A DNA stretch of 64,000 nucleotides from Chthonomonadia bacterium. GTDB taxonomy: Bacteria; Armatimonadota; HRBIN16. This document shows positions 16,666 to 24,656 of the stretch, in pieces; positions within the stretch are counted from its first letter, which is position 1; each line of letters begins with the position of its first letter. A model generated the notes under the pieces. The model saw only the letters and a list, made by a program, of their open reading frames with translations, was not told the origin of the DNA and made no database searches. The position numbers and the translations under genes were made by a program. The DNA lies in the NCBI GenBank assembly GCA_013314755.1, contig JABUFA010000005.1, forward strand, positions 1 to 64,000. The letters are read 5' to 3'.

Positions 16666-17802
16666 ATGCGCATCGGCATCAACGTGCATCTGCTCTCCAC
16701 CACCCATACGGGTATTCAGCACTATATCCGCGCTCTGGTGACCGAGCTGGTCACCCAGGCATCCCCAGAGCATGAGGTTCTGCTGTACGGCGAGCGTGCC
16801 CAGCTGCCTCTGCCCGCCGGGGGCTCTGTTCAGTGGAGGGAGTCCGCCCGTCCTCTGCGTTCCGGTACCCGGCGCGTGCTGTGGGAGCAGACCATCCTGC
16901 CGCGGCTGCTTCGCAGGGACGATATCCATCTGTTCTTCTCGCCCGCGTTTATTCTGCCGGTGCTGTGGAACGGCGCGGGAGTGGTTACCGTTCACGACCT
17001 GAACTTTGAGGTTTCGCCCCAGACCATCCATCCCGTACGTCGGGCATATCTGCGTGCCATCACCCGGCACAGTGCGCGTCGTGCCCGTGCGGTGATTGCC
17101 ATCTCGGGAGCTACAGGTGCGGACATCGGGCGTTTTTACGGCGTACCCGCAAGCAAGATCGCCGTCATTCCGTACGGACTGGACGCTTTCTTCAACCCCG
17201 ACAACGCCCGCCAGGTGGAGCCAGTGGTCCGCGAGCGTTACCAGCTTCCCGAGAAGTTTCTGCTGTTTGTAGGCACGCTGGAGCCGCGCAAGAACCTGCT
17301 TCGTCTGCTTGAGGCATATGCGCTGGCGCTTCGGCAGTCGTCTCTGCCGCCGCTGGTGCTGGCAGGTGCGCCCGGCTGGCAACACGAGCGTATCCGGGCG
17401 CAGGCGCGTCGGCTGGGTATCGAAGAAAAGATTCTGTTTGCAGGCTACATTCCGCGCGAGCACCTGCCCGGCGTCTATGCGTCGGCGCGGGCGCTGCTGT
17501 ACCCGTCGCTGTACGAGGGCTTTGGGCTTCCTCCCCTTGAGGCGATGGGATGCGGTACGCCGGTGCTGGCGTCCAACCTTTCTGCCATGCCGGAGGTGGT
17601 CGGCGACGCCGGCGTGCTGGTGGACCCCTTCAGCGTGCAGGAGATGGCAGAAGGTATTGTGCGGGTCACATGGGACGACGCGCTGCGCCAGCAGATGGTG
17701 GAGCGGGGGAGGGAACGAGCGCTACGCTTCCGCTGGGACGAATCGGCACGGCAGACCCTGTGCGTGATCGAGCGAGCAGGCGGCTATTCCGATGCCTCGT
17801 AG
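16666..17802 (+). CDS. Glycosyltransferase family 4 (GT-B)
   Basis: A 378-residue GT-B-fold glycosyltransferase, probably transferring a sugar from a nucleotide donor during polysaccharide synthesis. Near the N-terminus NVHLLSTTHTGIQHYIRAL marks the acceptor side. The C-terminal donor domain has FVGTLEPRKNLLRLLEAY and the E-x7-E motif in YEGFGLPPLEAMGCG. It starts four bases after the aldolase stop. Its last 19 bases overlap the convergent methylase gene. Confidence 0.92.
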   Translation: MRIGINVHLLSTTHTGIQHYIRALVTELVTQASPEHEVLLYGERAQLPLPAGGSVQWRESARPLRSGTRRVLWEQTILPRLLRRDDIHLFFSPAFILPVLWNGAGVVTVHDLNFEVSPQTIHPVRRAYLRAITRHSARRARAVIAISGATGADIGRFYGVPASKIAVIPYGLDAFFNPDNARQVEPVVRERYQLPEKFLLFVGTLEPRKNLLRLLEAYALALRQSSLPPLVLAGAPGWQHERIRAQARRLGIEEKILFAGYIPREHLPGVYASARALLYPSLYEGFGLPPLEAMGCGTPVLASNLSAMPEVVGDAGVLVDPFSVQEMAEGIVRVTWDDALRQQMVERGRERALRFRWDESARQTLCVIERAGGYSDAS

Positions 17803-18662
17803 GAGGCTCTGTGTTCAAGAATGAGCGCAAGCTGCTTGTGGTAAAGTGACGCGATATCGTAGTTGGCGATAAACAGCTCTTTACCTGCTCTGGCGCTTGG
17901 CTGTTTGTAGTTGTTCATGCCGTACTGCAGTTCCCACTCCACCATACACGCGCCGCGGAATAGCCTTCGCACCTCCGGGCAGTCATCGTAAGTGATCAAC
18001 CAGCGGTGTGGACAGGACTGTACTACCTGAGCGAACCGCTCGTGGTCAAACTGCGTATGTAGTTCCCCTCTCTTCCCGTACAGTCGCGACTCGGCAACCG
18101 AATAGTACGGTGGGTCCAGAAAGAGGAAAACGTCTTCGCCGGGTGCGTTAACTACCTCGGCGTAGTCCATGTTGGTGATGCTTACTCCTTCCAGCAACTT
18201 TCCGACCTGTTCCAGCGCGCGGATGGAAGAGAGGGTAAAGCGACCGCGGAAAGCCTGTTCGGAATAGCCGCCAGAGTCTACCGTTCCCGAAAAGGTAATA
18301 CGATTGAGCACGAAGAAACGAACCGCTCGCTCGAACTCAGTGCCAGTGCCGTATCTTTGCAGGAGTTCGTAGAACAGCGCACGTCCGTCGGTAGTGCTCT
18401 CCCAAATACGCCTGACGGCACTTGCCAGAGCCAGAACGTCCGATTGCGCCTGCTTCCAGAAGCAATACAGCTCGTAGTTCAGGTCGTTGATCCAGTATAG
18501 CCTATCGGGGTACAGCTGTTTGATGCGCAGGAAGACAGAACCGCCGCCCACCATCGGTTCGCGAAACTCGCGGAACGGCGGAATGAGGGCAGTGATTCGT
18601 TCCAGCGCACGCGACTTACCGCCCGGAAAGCGCAGGGGACTCTTGATGAAAGAACGGGTCAT
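17784..18662 (-). CDS. D12-class DNA adenine N6-methyltransferase
   Basis: The 292-residue product has the hallmarks of Dam/DpnIIA-type enzymes: SAM-binding FPGGK (12-16) and EPMVGGGSVFL, and the catalytic DPPY (183-186, in FLFLDPPYYS). No restriction enzyme or specificity subunit is adjacent, so it may be a solitary methylase. I chose the ATG at 18662, which overlaps the stop of the upstream metal ATPase as ATGA; an ATG nine bases earlier is also in frame. The target sequence cannot be read from the protein. Confidence 0.9.
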   Translation of the reverse strand: MTRSFIKSPLRFPGGKSRALERITALIPPFREFREPMVGGGSVFLRIKQLYPDRLYWINDLNYELYCFWKQAQSDVLALASAVRRIWESTTDGRALFYELLQRYGTGTEFERAVRFFVLNRITFSGTVDSGGYSEQAFRGRFTLSSIRALEQVGKLLEGVSITNMDYAEVVNAPGEDVFLFLDPPYYSVAESRLYGKRGELHTQFDHERFAQVVQSCPHRWLITYDDCPEVRRLFRGACMVEWELQYGMNNYKQPSARAGKELFIANYDIASLYHKQLALILEHRASYEASE

Positions 18663-20800
18663 CGCTTCCATAGTAAGGCTTGATGAGGCATCATGTCAAC
18701 CGAAGGAGCACCGTATTTCATCAGCCTTAGCGCATTCAGGGTGACCAGCAGCGAGACACCCATGTCGCCCATCACCGCCAGCCACAGGGGCAGGTATCCG
18801 GGCGCAGCGATTGCCAGAAGCAGTAACTTGGTGCCGATAGAGAAGGCGATATTCTGACGGATGATGCTGAGTGTGGCTCGACTCAGGCGCACCAGATAGG
18901 GCAGAAGGCGCAGGTCATCGTTCATCAGCGCGATGTCCGCCGCCTCAATTGCCACGTCACTGCCGATGGCGCCCATCGCGATGCCGACGGTCGCGGATTT
19001 GAGGGCAGGGGCGTCGTTCACTCCGTCGCCGACCATCGCCACGCTCCCAAAACGGGCACGCAGTTCGCGCACAGCGTCCACCTTCTGCTCCGGCAGAAGC
19101 GGCGCACGGAACTCATCCAGCCCGATGTCGTGTGCTACTCGTCGCGCTGCCGATTCCACATCGCCGCTGAGCATCACATGGTAGCCGATGCCCAGTGCTC
19201 GCAACTCGCGTACCACTTCCGCCGCTTCTGCACGTCTGGCGTCCTCGAAGAGGATACGTCCAATCGTTTTGCCGTCGTACTGCACCCATACCTGCGCGTA
19301 ACCTTCCTGCTCGCCGTCGGGCAGAAACGGCATGTCTTGAGCGATGTAGCCACAGGCGAAATCCGCATTGCCCACGCGACACAGCCTGCCATCAATCCAT
19401 CCTTCCACACCCTTGCCGGGCACGATGGTGCACCCCTGTGCTGTAGGCAGAGACAGGCGGCGATTGCTGGCTTCCTCCCGAACCGCTTCCGCTAAGGGGT
19501 GGGTAGAAACCGCCTCTACTGCCGCCGCCATCGCCAGAATCTGCTCGGCAGAGAAGGTGTCCAGTGGCTGGATGTCGCGTACCCGCAGGCGCCCGGTGGT
19601 CAGCGTGCCGGTTTTGTCGTAGATGAAGGCGCGTACCTGCGCCATCGCCTCGACAAAGATGCCGCCCTTAATCAGCACGCCGCGCCTCGACGCCGTGCCC
19701 AGTGCGGTCACCAGCGCAACAGGCGTGGAGATGACCAGCGCGCAGGGACAGGCAATCAGCAGCAGGCTGAGGCTTCGGAAGAACCAGCGGGAAAAATCGC
19801 CCCACAGCAGGGGAGGTATCGTAGCCAGCAGAACCGCCAGCGCGATCACCGCAGGCGTGTACACTCGCGCGAAACGGTCCACCAGATGCTGAAGCGGGGC
19901 TTTGTGCTCCTGCGCCTCTTCTACCATGTGAATCAGGCGGGCGAGGGTGGTGTTCTCATAGGTGCGTGTGACCCGGACGTCTACCATTCCCGTCTGGTTC
20001 AACGTGCCCGCAAACACCTCATCTCCGGGCGATTTGGGAACGGGCTGACTCTCGCCCGTGATGGTGGACTGGTCGACATCCGAAGAGCCTTCAATCACCT
20101 CACCGTCCAGAGGGAACCGTTCGCCTGCCCGCACGCGGATACGCTCGCCTTCCTGTACCGTCACCGCAGGAACGGTCTGCAGACCTTCAGGTGTCACTAC
20201 TGTAGCGGTTTCGGGGGCGGAGTCCATCAGCTGGCGGATGGCATGGCGAGTGCGTTCGGTAGTCAGGTGTTCCAGCAGGTTACCAATCGCAAACAGACAG
20301 ACGACGGCGGTCGCCTCCGCCCACTCGCGCAAGCCGATGGCGCCGAGCACAGCGATGGTCATCAGGGCGTTGGTGTCCAGATTGCGGGTTCGTATTGCGC
20401 GCCAGCCGCCAAGGAAGGTAGGTATACCGCCCACGATAATTGCGAGCAGATAGGGAGGGACAAATGCCCAAGCAGGTTGATGATCGGTTTGCAGGACGAA
20501 ACCGAGTATCCCCAGCGCCGACGCAACAGCAACCTGCCCGATGCGCGTGTGGTTGCCATGTTCGTGCGTGTGGGAAATGGGGGCGTGCAGCCGAAAGCCC
20601 GACTGTTCCACCACCTGGCGCAGGGTGGCATCGCTTACTTCAGAGGTGCACCAGACGCGCAGGGTCGCCGAGCCAAAATACACCTTCGCCTGCCGAACGC
20701 CCGGCACTCTGCGCAGGGTGTGCTCCAGCCCAACCGCACAATCTGCACAGTCCATACCCTCCACGCGAAACGTCCGCACCTGTATCTCTTTGGAAGCCAT
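18659..20800 (-). CDS. CPx-type heavy-metal P1B ATPase (Zn/Cd/Pb type likely)
   Basis: A 713-residue membrane pump with an N-terminal metal-binding domain (GMDCADC, residues 15-21), a His-rich stretch (SHTHEHGNH, about 76-84), eight expected membrane helices, the CPC transport motif in IACPCALVISTP, the phosphorylated DKTGTLT, the HP motif STHPLAEA, and the hinge GDGVNDAP. The CPC motif with an adjacent ArsR-type repressor suggests Zn, Cd or Pb export rather than copper. It follows the regulator and overlaps the DNA methylase by four bases. Confidence 0.94.
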   Translation of the reverse strand: MASKEIQVRTFRVEGMDCADCAVGLEHTLRRVPGVRQAKVYFGSATLRVWCTSEVSDATLRQVVEQSGFRLHAPISHTHEHGNHTRIGQVAVASALGILGFVLQTDHQPAWAFVPPYLLAIIVGGIPTFLGGWRAIRTRNLDTNALMTIAVLGAIGLREWAEATAVVCLFAIGNLLEHLTTERTRHAIRQLMDSAPETATVVTPEGLQTVPAVTVQEGERIRVRAGERFPLDGEVIEGSSDVDQSTITGESQPVPKSPGDEVFAGTLNQTGMVDVRVTRTYENTTLARLIHMVEEAQEHKAPLQHLVDRFARVYTPAVIALAVLLATIPPLLWGDFSRWFFRSLSLLLIACPCALVISTPVALVTALGTASRRGVLIKGGIFVEAMAQVRAFIYDKTGTLTTGRLRVRDIQPLDTFSAEQILAMAAAVEAVSTHPLAEAVREEASNRRLSLPTAQGCTIVPGKGVEGWIDGRLCRVGNADFACGYIAQDMPFLPDGEQEGYAQVWVQYDGKTIGRILFEDARRAEAAEVVRELRALGIGYHVMLSGDVESAARRVAHDIGLDEFRAPLLPEQKVDAVRELRARFGSVAMVGDGVNDAPALKSATVGIAMGAIGSDVAIEAADIALMNDDLRLLPYLVRLSRATLSIIRQNIAFSIGTKLLLLAIAAPGYLPLWLAVMGDMGVSLLVTLNALRLMKYGAPSVDMMPHQALLWKR

Positions 20801-20803
20801 CGC

Positions 20804-21173
20804 TTATCGCTCCTGAGCGTGTTTCAAACCCTCCTCAATCAGGCGATACACATGCGCGTCGTCCAGCGAAATAATACACTCGCTTTCCCGCCCTGCGGGA
20901 GGTCACTAGGCGAAGCATCCTTAAGGTGCGCAGCTGGTGCGATACCGCGCTTTCACTGACGCCCAGCGTCTGCGAGAGGTCATGCACGCACAGCGGTTGG
21001 CGACACAGCGCCAGCACGATGCGCAGGCGGGTGGGGTCACCCAGCGCACCGAAGATTTCACTCATGCGGGCGAGTGTGAGGCTATCGGGCAGGGATTGCT
21101 GGACGCGGGCGATGGTCGCCTCGTCCGTCTGTTCGTGCGGTGCGCATTCCGTGCTCAGCTGGAGTGTTCTCAT
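20804..21173 (-). CDS. ArsR/SmtB-type metal repressor with an apparent frameshift
   Basis: The intact frame runs 21173-20835 (112 residues) with a winged helix (DPTRLRIVLALC, PLCVHDLSQTLGVSESAVSHQLRTL). After GKRVYY it leaves the family pattern. One base over, the sequence continues SLDDAHVYRLIEEGLKHAQE to a TAA at 20806-20804, exactly the usual CadC/SmtB ending and four bases from the ATPase start. One T too many at 20869-20871 would explain it, as error, decay or programmed slippage. The start at 21173 has an AGGA-like site; 21188 is possible. It should repress the ATPase operon until metal binds. Confidence 0.82.
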
Positions 21174-21198
21174 TGCATGTATCCTCATTTATGAACAT

Positions 21199-21214
21199 TT
21201 GAACGGATATTCAA
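21199..21214. promoter_or_regulatory. Possible operator for the ArsR-type repressor
   Basis: An inverted repeat TTGAA-N6-TTCAA just upstream of the repressor start, within an AT-rich segment (21185-21230). SmtB/CadC-type repressors bind imperfect inverted repeats of TGAA-type half-sites, so self-regulation here is plausible. Confidence 0.45.
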
Positions 21215-21261
21215 CCATTCGTATTATGACAGACTCATACGCGGAAATCAAGAGGTATGGA

Positions 21262-21637
21262 TTGTTGAAGTTGTACTTCAGCGGTTCAAGGTCACAGGTT
21301 TTGGATTTGCTGAAGCAAGCTTCAGCACTCCAAAGTCAGCCTCCGAAGGAGGCTTCGTCATGGGTAGCCCGCAACTTCCAGTTGCAGGGGTGTCCTCCTC
21401 CCTCCTTTATCCCAACCTTGCGATTGGAAATCGCAGGCTACACTTAGCAAAACCTGCTGACGCAGGTTCATATGGAGTGCTGAAGCCATGCTTCAGCATT
21501 CCAAAATAGCCCGCAACTTCCAGTTGCAGGGGTGTCCTCCTCCCTCCTTTATCCCAACCTTGCGATTGGAAATCGCAGGCTACACTTGGCAAAACCTGCT
21601 GACGCAGGTTCAGGATTTGCTGAAGCAAGCTTCAGCA
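21262..21637. repeat. Dispersed hairpin repeat family A, copy 2 (expanded)
   Basis: Most of the 470-base gap between the repressor and the pilin-like gene consists of short hairpins: TGCTGAAG/CTTCAGCA (21308-21327, again 21618-21637), GCCTCC/GGAGGC (21339-21353), GCAACT/AGTTGC (21371-21385), GCGATT/AATCGC (21420-21434) and AACCTGC/GCAGGTT. Two long direct repeats are nested inside. No credible gene is present. Confidence 0.85.
21365..21612. repeat. 106-base direct repeat pair
   Basis: Bases 21365-21470 recur at 21507-21612, offset by 142, with one difference seen (A versus G in the CACTTRGC stretch). Each copy carries the GCAACT, GCGATT and AACCTGC hairpins of family A. The near-identity indicates a recent local duplication. 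Confidence 0.9.
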
Positions 21638-21659
21638 CTCCAAAGTCCTCAAGATGTTC

Positions 21660-22412
21660 CTATCGGAACCGCCACAACAGGTTCGCGCCGCGTTCCTGGG
21701 CTAAGATGGCGAAGGCGGAGAAGGTTTTGACATGTCCGTCCGCCAGAATCACCGTTGCCAGACCCCGGTTGTTGCCTGTGGCAAAATGTCGGGCGAATAG
21801 GGGCTTCAGTCGCGATGGTGGCAAATGGTTCAGCTCGCGCACCAGGTCGCGGTCGGCTACCAGCGGAGTGCCCAGGCGCGGGTCTATCGCATTAGGTGCA
21901 CCCACGTAGGGGTCAAACACGTAACCGCGATACTTCTGGCTGGTGGGACCGCTGGCGGTATCGGCAAACAGGGGAGTGCGTGCCGGTTCGTCCAGCGCGG
22001 CGAGTGCAACAGGGATGGTGAAGCCCTCCTGTTCACTGGGGTCATAGGCGGTTGCGGCAGTGTAGCCGATGGAGCCAATGCCACGCTGTGACCAGTCTGC
22101 TGGGAAGCCCGAACCGGTTGCGCTGGGACAGGTGAAGATGCCGGTGTTCTTCACATAAGGCTGAATCAGGCGAGTCCAGATGCGCTCTGGCACGTCGGTG
22201 GGCATTGCGTAGTTGGTAGAGGGTGGCAGGGTCTCGTCGAAGTCCTGGGTGTAGGTGTAGACAGCCAGAGCCAGCTGTCGGGCGTTCGAGAGACACCGGG
22301 TCATCCGTGCCCGCTCGCGAGCCTGGGCGAAGACAGGCAGTAAGATACCTGTAATGGTTGCGATAATGGCAACCACCACGAGCAGTTCTATCAGCGTGAA
22401 TGCGCGTCCCAC
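21660..22412 (-). CDS. Type IV pilin-like / pseudopilin with H-x9-DG ending
   Basis: The 250-residue protein has a class III prepilin signal (MGRA-FTLIELLVVVAIIATI, with the conserved Glu five residues after the cut) and continues LPVFAQARERARMTRCLSN, the pattern common in Armatimonadota and Planctomycetes. The C-terminal RHFATGNNRGLATVILADGH region contains the H-x9-DG motif. Ala replaces the usual Gly before the cleavage site. The GTG start has no ribosome site, and a TACAAT lies seven bases upstream. It may belong to a pilus or secretion apparatus; no assembly genes are near. Confidence 0.85.
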   Translation of the reverse strand: MGRAFTLIELLVVVAIIATITGILLPVFAQARERARMTRCLSNARQLALAVYTYTQDFDETLPPSTNYAMPTDVPERIWTRLIQPYVKNTGIFTCPSATGSGFPADWSQRGIGSIGYTAATAYDPSEQEGFTIPVALAALDEPARTPLFADTASGPTSQKYRGYVFDPYVGAPNAIDPRLGTPLVADRDLVRELNHLPPSRLKPLFARHFATGNNRGLATVILADGHVKTFSAFAILAQERGANLLWRFR

Positions 22413-22419
22413 GGTGGGT

Positions 22420-22425
22420 ATTGTA
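22420..22425 (-). promoter_or_regulatory. -10 element of the pilin-like gene, probably leaderless
   Basis: Read leftward, TACAAT ends seven bases before the GTG start codon, so transcription should start at or next to the start codon. No convincing -35 hexamer is present at 17-18 bases. Confidence 0.4.
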
Positions 22426-22431
22426 CCAGAA

Positions 22432-22842
22432 TTACAGTAAGCCCAGCTTGGTCAATCGGGAACGTATTGCGCTCGGTTGTCTACCGAAATGCTCTGCCAG
22501 TTCGCGAATGCTCTTACCCTGCCGATACAGAGCTTGCAGCTGTTCATCGTCTGCCGGCTGCCAGGGCTTGTATGCGTTCGGGTATTTTTGTCGGATTGCT
22601 TCTACGGAGTGGCTCTTGCCCTGAAGAAACCGAAGCACACTCTTGAAAGCCTGAGCGAACTCCTGGATGTGCTCTTCAAAAACCATGACCCGATGATGCG
22701 CATAGCCAGAATCGCCTTCCTGACTTTCACTGATGACTAGGTATCGCTTGTTTTCCTTCGACTGCCTTACGTCAAAGAAGTAGGTCCGGCGTCCTGCGGT
22801 GACTCTTTGTGTAAAAATCTCTCGGTTTTGCTCAGAACTCAC
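22432..22842 (-). CDS. PurA-like (DUF3276-type) protein with C-terminal HTH
   Basis: The first part (about 8-85) resembles the DUF3276/PUR domain: an opening beta segment QRVTAGRRTYFFDVRQSKEN, then YLVISES and MVFEEHIQEFAQAFKSVL. Such domains bind single-stranded nucleic acids. The last 45 residues form a separate helix-turn-helix (DDEQLQALYRQGKSIRELAE, HFGRQPSAIRSRLTKLGL). The frame is open to 22923, but GTG 22842 has AGGAGGG nine bases before it, giving 136 residues. It is divergent from purH. It may act as a nucleic-acid-binding regulator; the target is unknown. Confidence 0.75.
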   Translation of the reverse strand: MSSEQNREIFTQRVTAGRRTYFFDVRQSKENKRYLVISESQEGDSGYAHHRVMVFEEHIQEFAQAFKSVLRFLQGKSHSVEAIRQKYPNAYKPWQPADDEQLQALYRQGKSIRELAEHFGRQPSAIRSRLTKLGLL

Positions 22843-22986
22843 AGGCTTATTCCCTCCTCTGTCGTTTGACAAAAGAGTTCGTGTCTGCTGGCAGGGTATT
22901 CCTGCAGCCCTCGTAGTAAACAAGGCTCTTGTCGAGGCACGGTAGCAGTGTACACGCCTGGTTCAGGTCCTTGGGAAGCAATTCGC

Positions 22987-23016
22987 TTGACCCCATCTCC
23001 CCATCGCGTGTACAAT
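22987..23016 (+). promoter_or_regulatory. Promoter of purH
   Basis: TTGACC (22987-22992) and TACAAT (23011-23016) with an 18-base spacer, 31 bases before the purH start. No purine riboswitch is evident in the short leader. Confidence 0.7.
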
Positions 23017-23047
23017 AGGGGCGGACACCTTTGCTAAAGGAGCCAGC

Positions 23048-24655
23048 ATGATGAGACAAATCCGCCGTGCGCTACTCAGCGTCTCGGACAAGACAGGTCT
23101 TGTGCCTTTTGCCCGTGCCCTGCACGAGATGGATGTGCAGATTATCTCCACCGGAGGTACTGCCCGAACGCTTGGCGAGGCAGGCATTCCTGTCCTCCCG
23201 GTAGAGCAGGTGACCGGCTTCCCCGAGATGATGGAAGGACGGGTGAAAACGCTCCATCCCGCCATCCACGCCGGCATCCTCGCCGACCGACGCAAGCCCG
23301 AACACCTGCAGGCGCTTCGGGACGCGGGCATCGAGCCGATAGACCTGGTTTGTGTGAACCTGTATCCCTTTGAACAGACGGTCGCCCGACCCGATGTCAC
23401 ACTGGATGAGGCGATAGAAAATATTGACATTGGCGGACCAACGATGGTGCGCGCCGCCGCCAAAAACCACGAAAGCGTGGCAGTGGTGGTTGACCCTGCG
23501 GACTACGAGGCGATTGTGCAGGAAATGCAGGCAAACGCAGGCGCACTCAGCCGGGAGACCCGCCGACGTCTGGCGGCGAAAGCCTTTGCGCATACCGCCT
23601 TCTACGATGCGCAGATTTCCGCCTACCTGCGCGAGCAGTTCATGCCTGAAACGCTCTTCCCCGCCGAGCTCACGGTTGCCCTGCGCCGGGCACAAGACCT
23701 GCGCTACGGCGAGAACCCGCACCAGCAGGCGGCGTTCTACCGTATCCCGAACTTCACGGAACCCAGCATCGCTACCGCGAGGCAGATACACGGCAAGGAG
23801 CTTTCCTATAACAACCTGCTGGACTGCGACGCCGCGCTGGAGCTGGTGAAAGAGTTTGCGACCGACCGCCCCGCGTGCGTGATTATCAAGCATACCAACC
23901 CCTGCGGCGTGGCGGTAGCAGACAGCCTGCCCGAAGCGGTGGAACGCGCACGCATGGCAGACCCCGTATCCGCGTTTGGCGGAATCATGGCGTTGAACCG
24001 CGCGGTAGATGCCGAAACGGCGGAGAAGATAACTGCCCCGAATACCTTCTTCGAGTGCATCATCGCACCTGCGTTCGCGAAGGACGCCCTGCCCATCCTG
24101 ACCGAGAAGAAGAAATGGGGAGCGAACCTGCGATTGCTGGAGGTGGGGGAACTGACGCCGCCGCAGCCGGGGCTGATCCTGCGAGGTCTGACAGGCGGGG
24201 TGCTGGTGCAAACACGCGATGCGCAGTTGCTCAAGCAGGCTCAGTCTGCAGAGAGCCAGCTGGTATCGCTTGGCTTGACCGTGGTCACCAAGCGCCAGCC
24301 CACCGATGAGGAACTGGAACAACTGCTGTTCGCCTGGAAAGTGGTCAAACACGTCAAGTCCAACGCGATTGTGCTGGCAAAGGATTGGGTGATTGTGGGC
24401 GTGGGAGCTGGGCAGATGAACCGCGTGCAGTCGGTGCGCCTGGCGGCAGAGGCTGCAGGTGAGCGAGCAAAAGGCTCCGTGCTGGCATCGGATGCTTTCT
24501 TCCCCTTCCCCGACAACATAGAGGTTGCGGCTATCGCTGGCGTCACCGCGGTTATCCAGCCGGGCGGCTCAGTGAAGGACCAGGAAGTTATCTCCGCCGC
24601 GGACAGGCTCGGGCTGGCGATGGTCTTCACGGGCATCCGCCACTTCCGGCACTGA
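23048..24655 (+). CDS. purH: Bifunctional AICAR transformylase / IMP cyclohydrolase
   Basis: PurH carries out the last two steps of purine synthesis: formyl transfer to AICAR, then ring closure to IMP. The 535-residue product has the N-terminal MGS-like cyclohydrolase domain (RALLSVSDKTGLVPFAR, ISTGGTARTLGEAGI, MMEGRVKTLHPAIHAGIL) and the C-terminal transformylase domain with the catalytic region IIKHTNPCGVAVAD and QPGGSVKDQEVI. AAAGGAG precedes the ATG. It is followed one base later by a TSUP permease gene, probably in the same transcript. Confidence 0.97.
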   Translation: MMRQIRRALLSVSDKTGLVPFARALHEMDVQIISTGGTARTLGEAGIPVLPVEQVTGFPEMMEGRVKTLHPAIHAGILADRRKPEHLQALRDAGIEPIDLVCVNLYPFEQTVARPDVTLDEAIENIDIGGPTMVRAAAKNHESVAVVVDPADYEAIVQEMQANAGALSRETRRRLAAKAFAHTAFYDAQISAYLREQFMPETLFPAELTVALRRAQDLRYGENPHQQAAFYRIPNFTEPSIATARQIHGKELSYNNLLDCDAALELVKEFATDRPACVIIKHTNPCGVAVADSLPEAVERARMADPVSAFGGIMALNRAVDAETAEKITAPNTFFECIIAPAFAKDALPILTEKKKWGANLRLLEVGELTPPQPGLILRGLTGGVLVQTRDAQLLKQAQSAESQLVSLGLTVVTKRQPTDEELEQLLFAWKVVKHVKSNAIVLAKDWVIVGVGAGQMNRVQSVRLAAEAAGERAKGSVLASDAFFPFPDNIEVAAIAGVTAVIQPGGSVKDQEVISAADRLGLAMVFTGIRHFRH

Positions 24656-24656
24656 G

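Noticed and set aside
17784-18662. Restriction-modification system
   Set aside because: Only a methylase is present; both neighbours are unrelated genes and no endonuclease-like frame lies nearby.
19499-20959. 486-codon plus-strand frame opposite the metal ATPase
   Set aside because: The ATPase on the other strand has every P1B motif; this frame is its shadow.
21262-21637. CRISPR array in the hairpin-rich gap
   Set aside because: The repeated units are hairpins of varied sequence without constant repeat length and spacers, and only one pair of long direct repeats exists.
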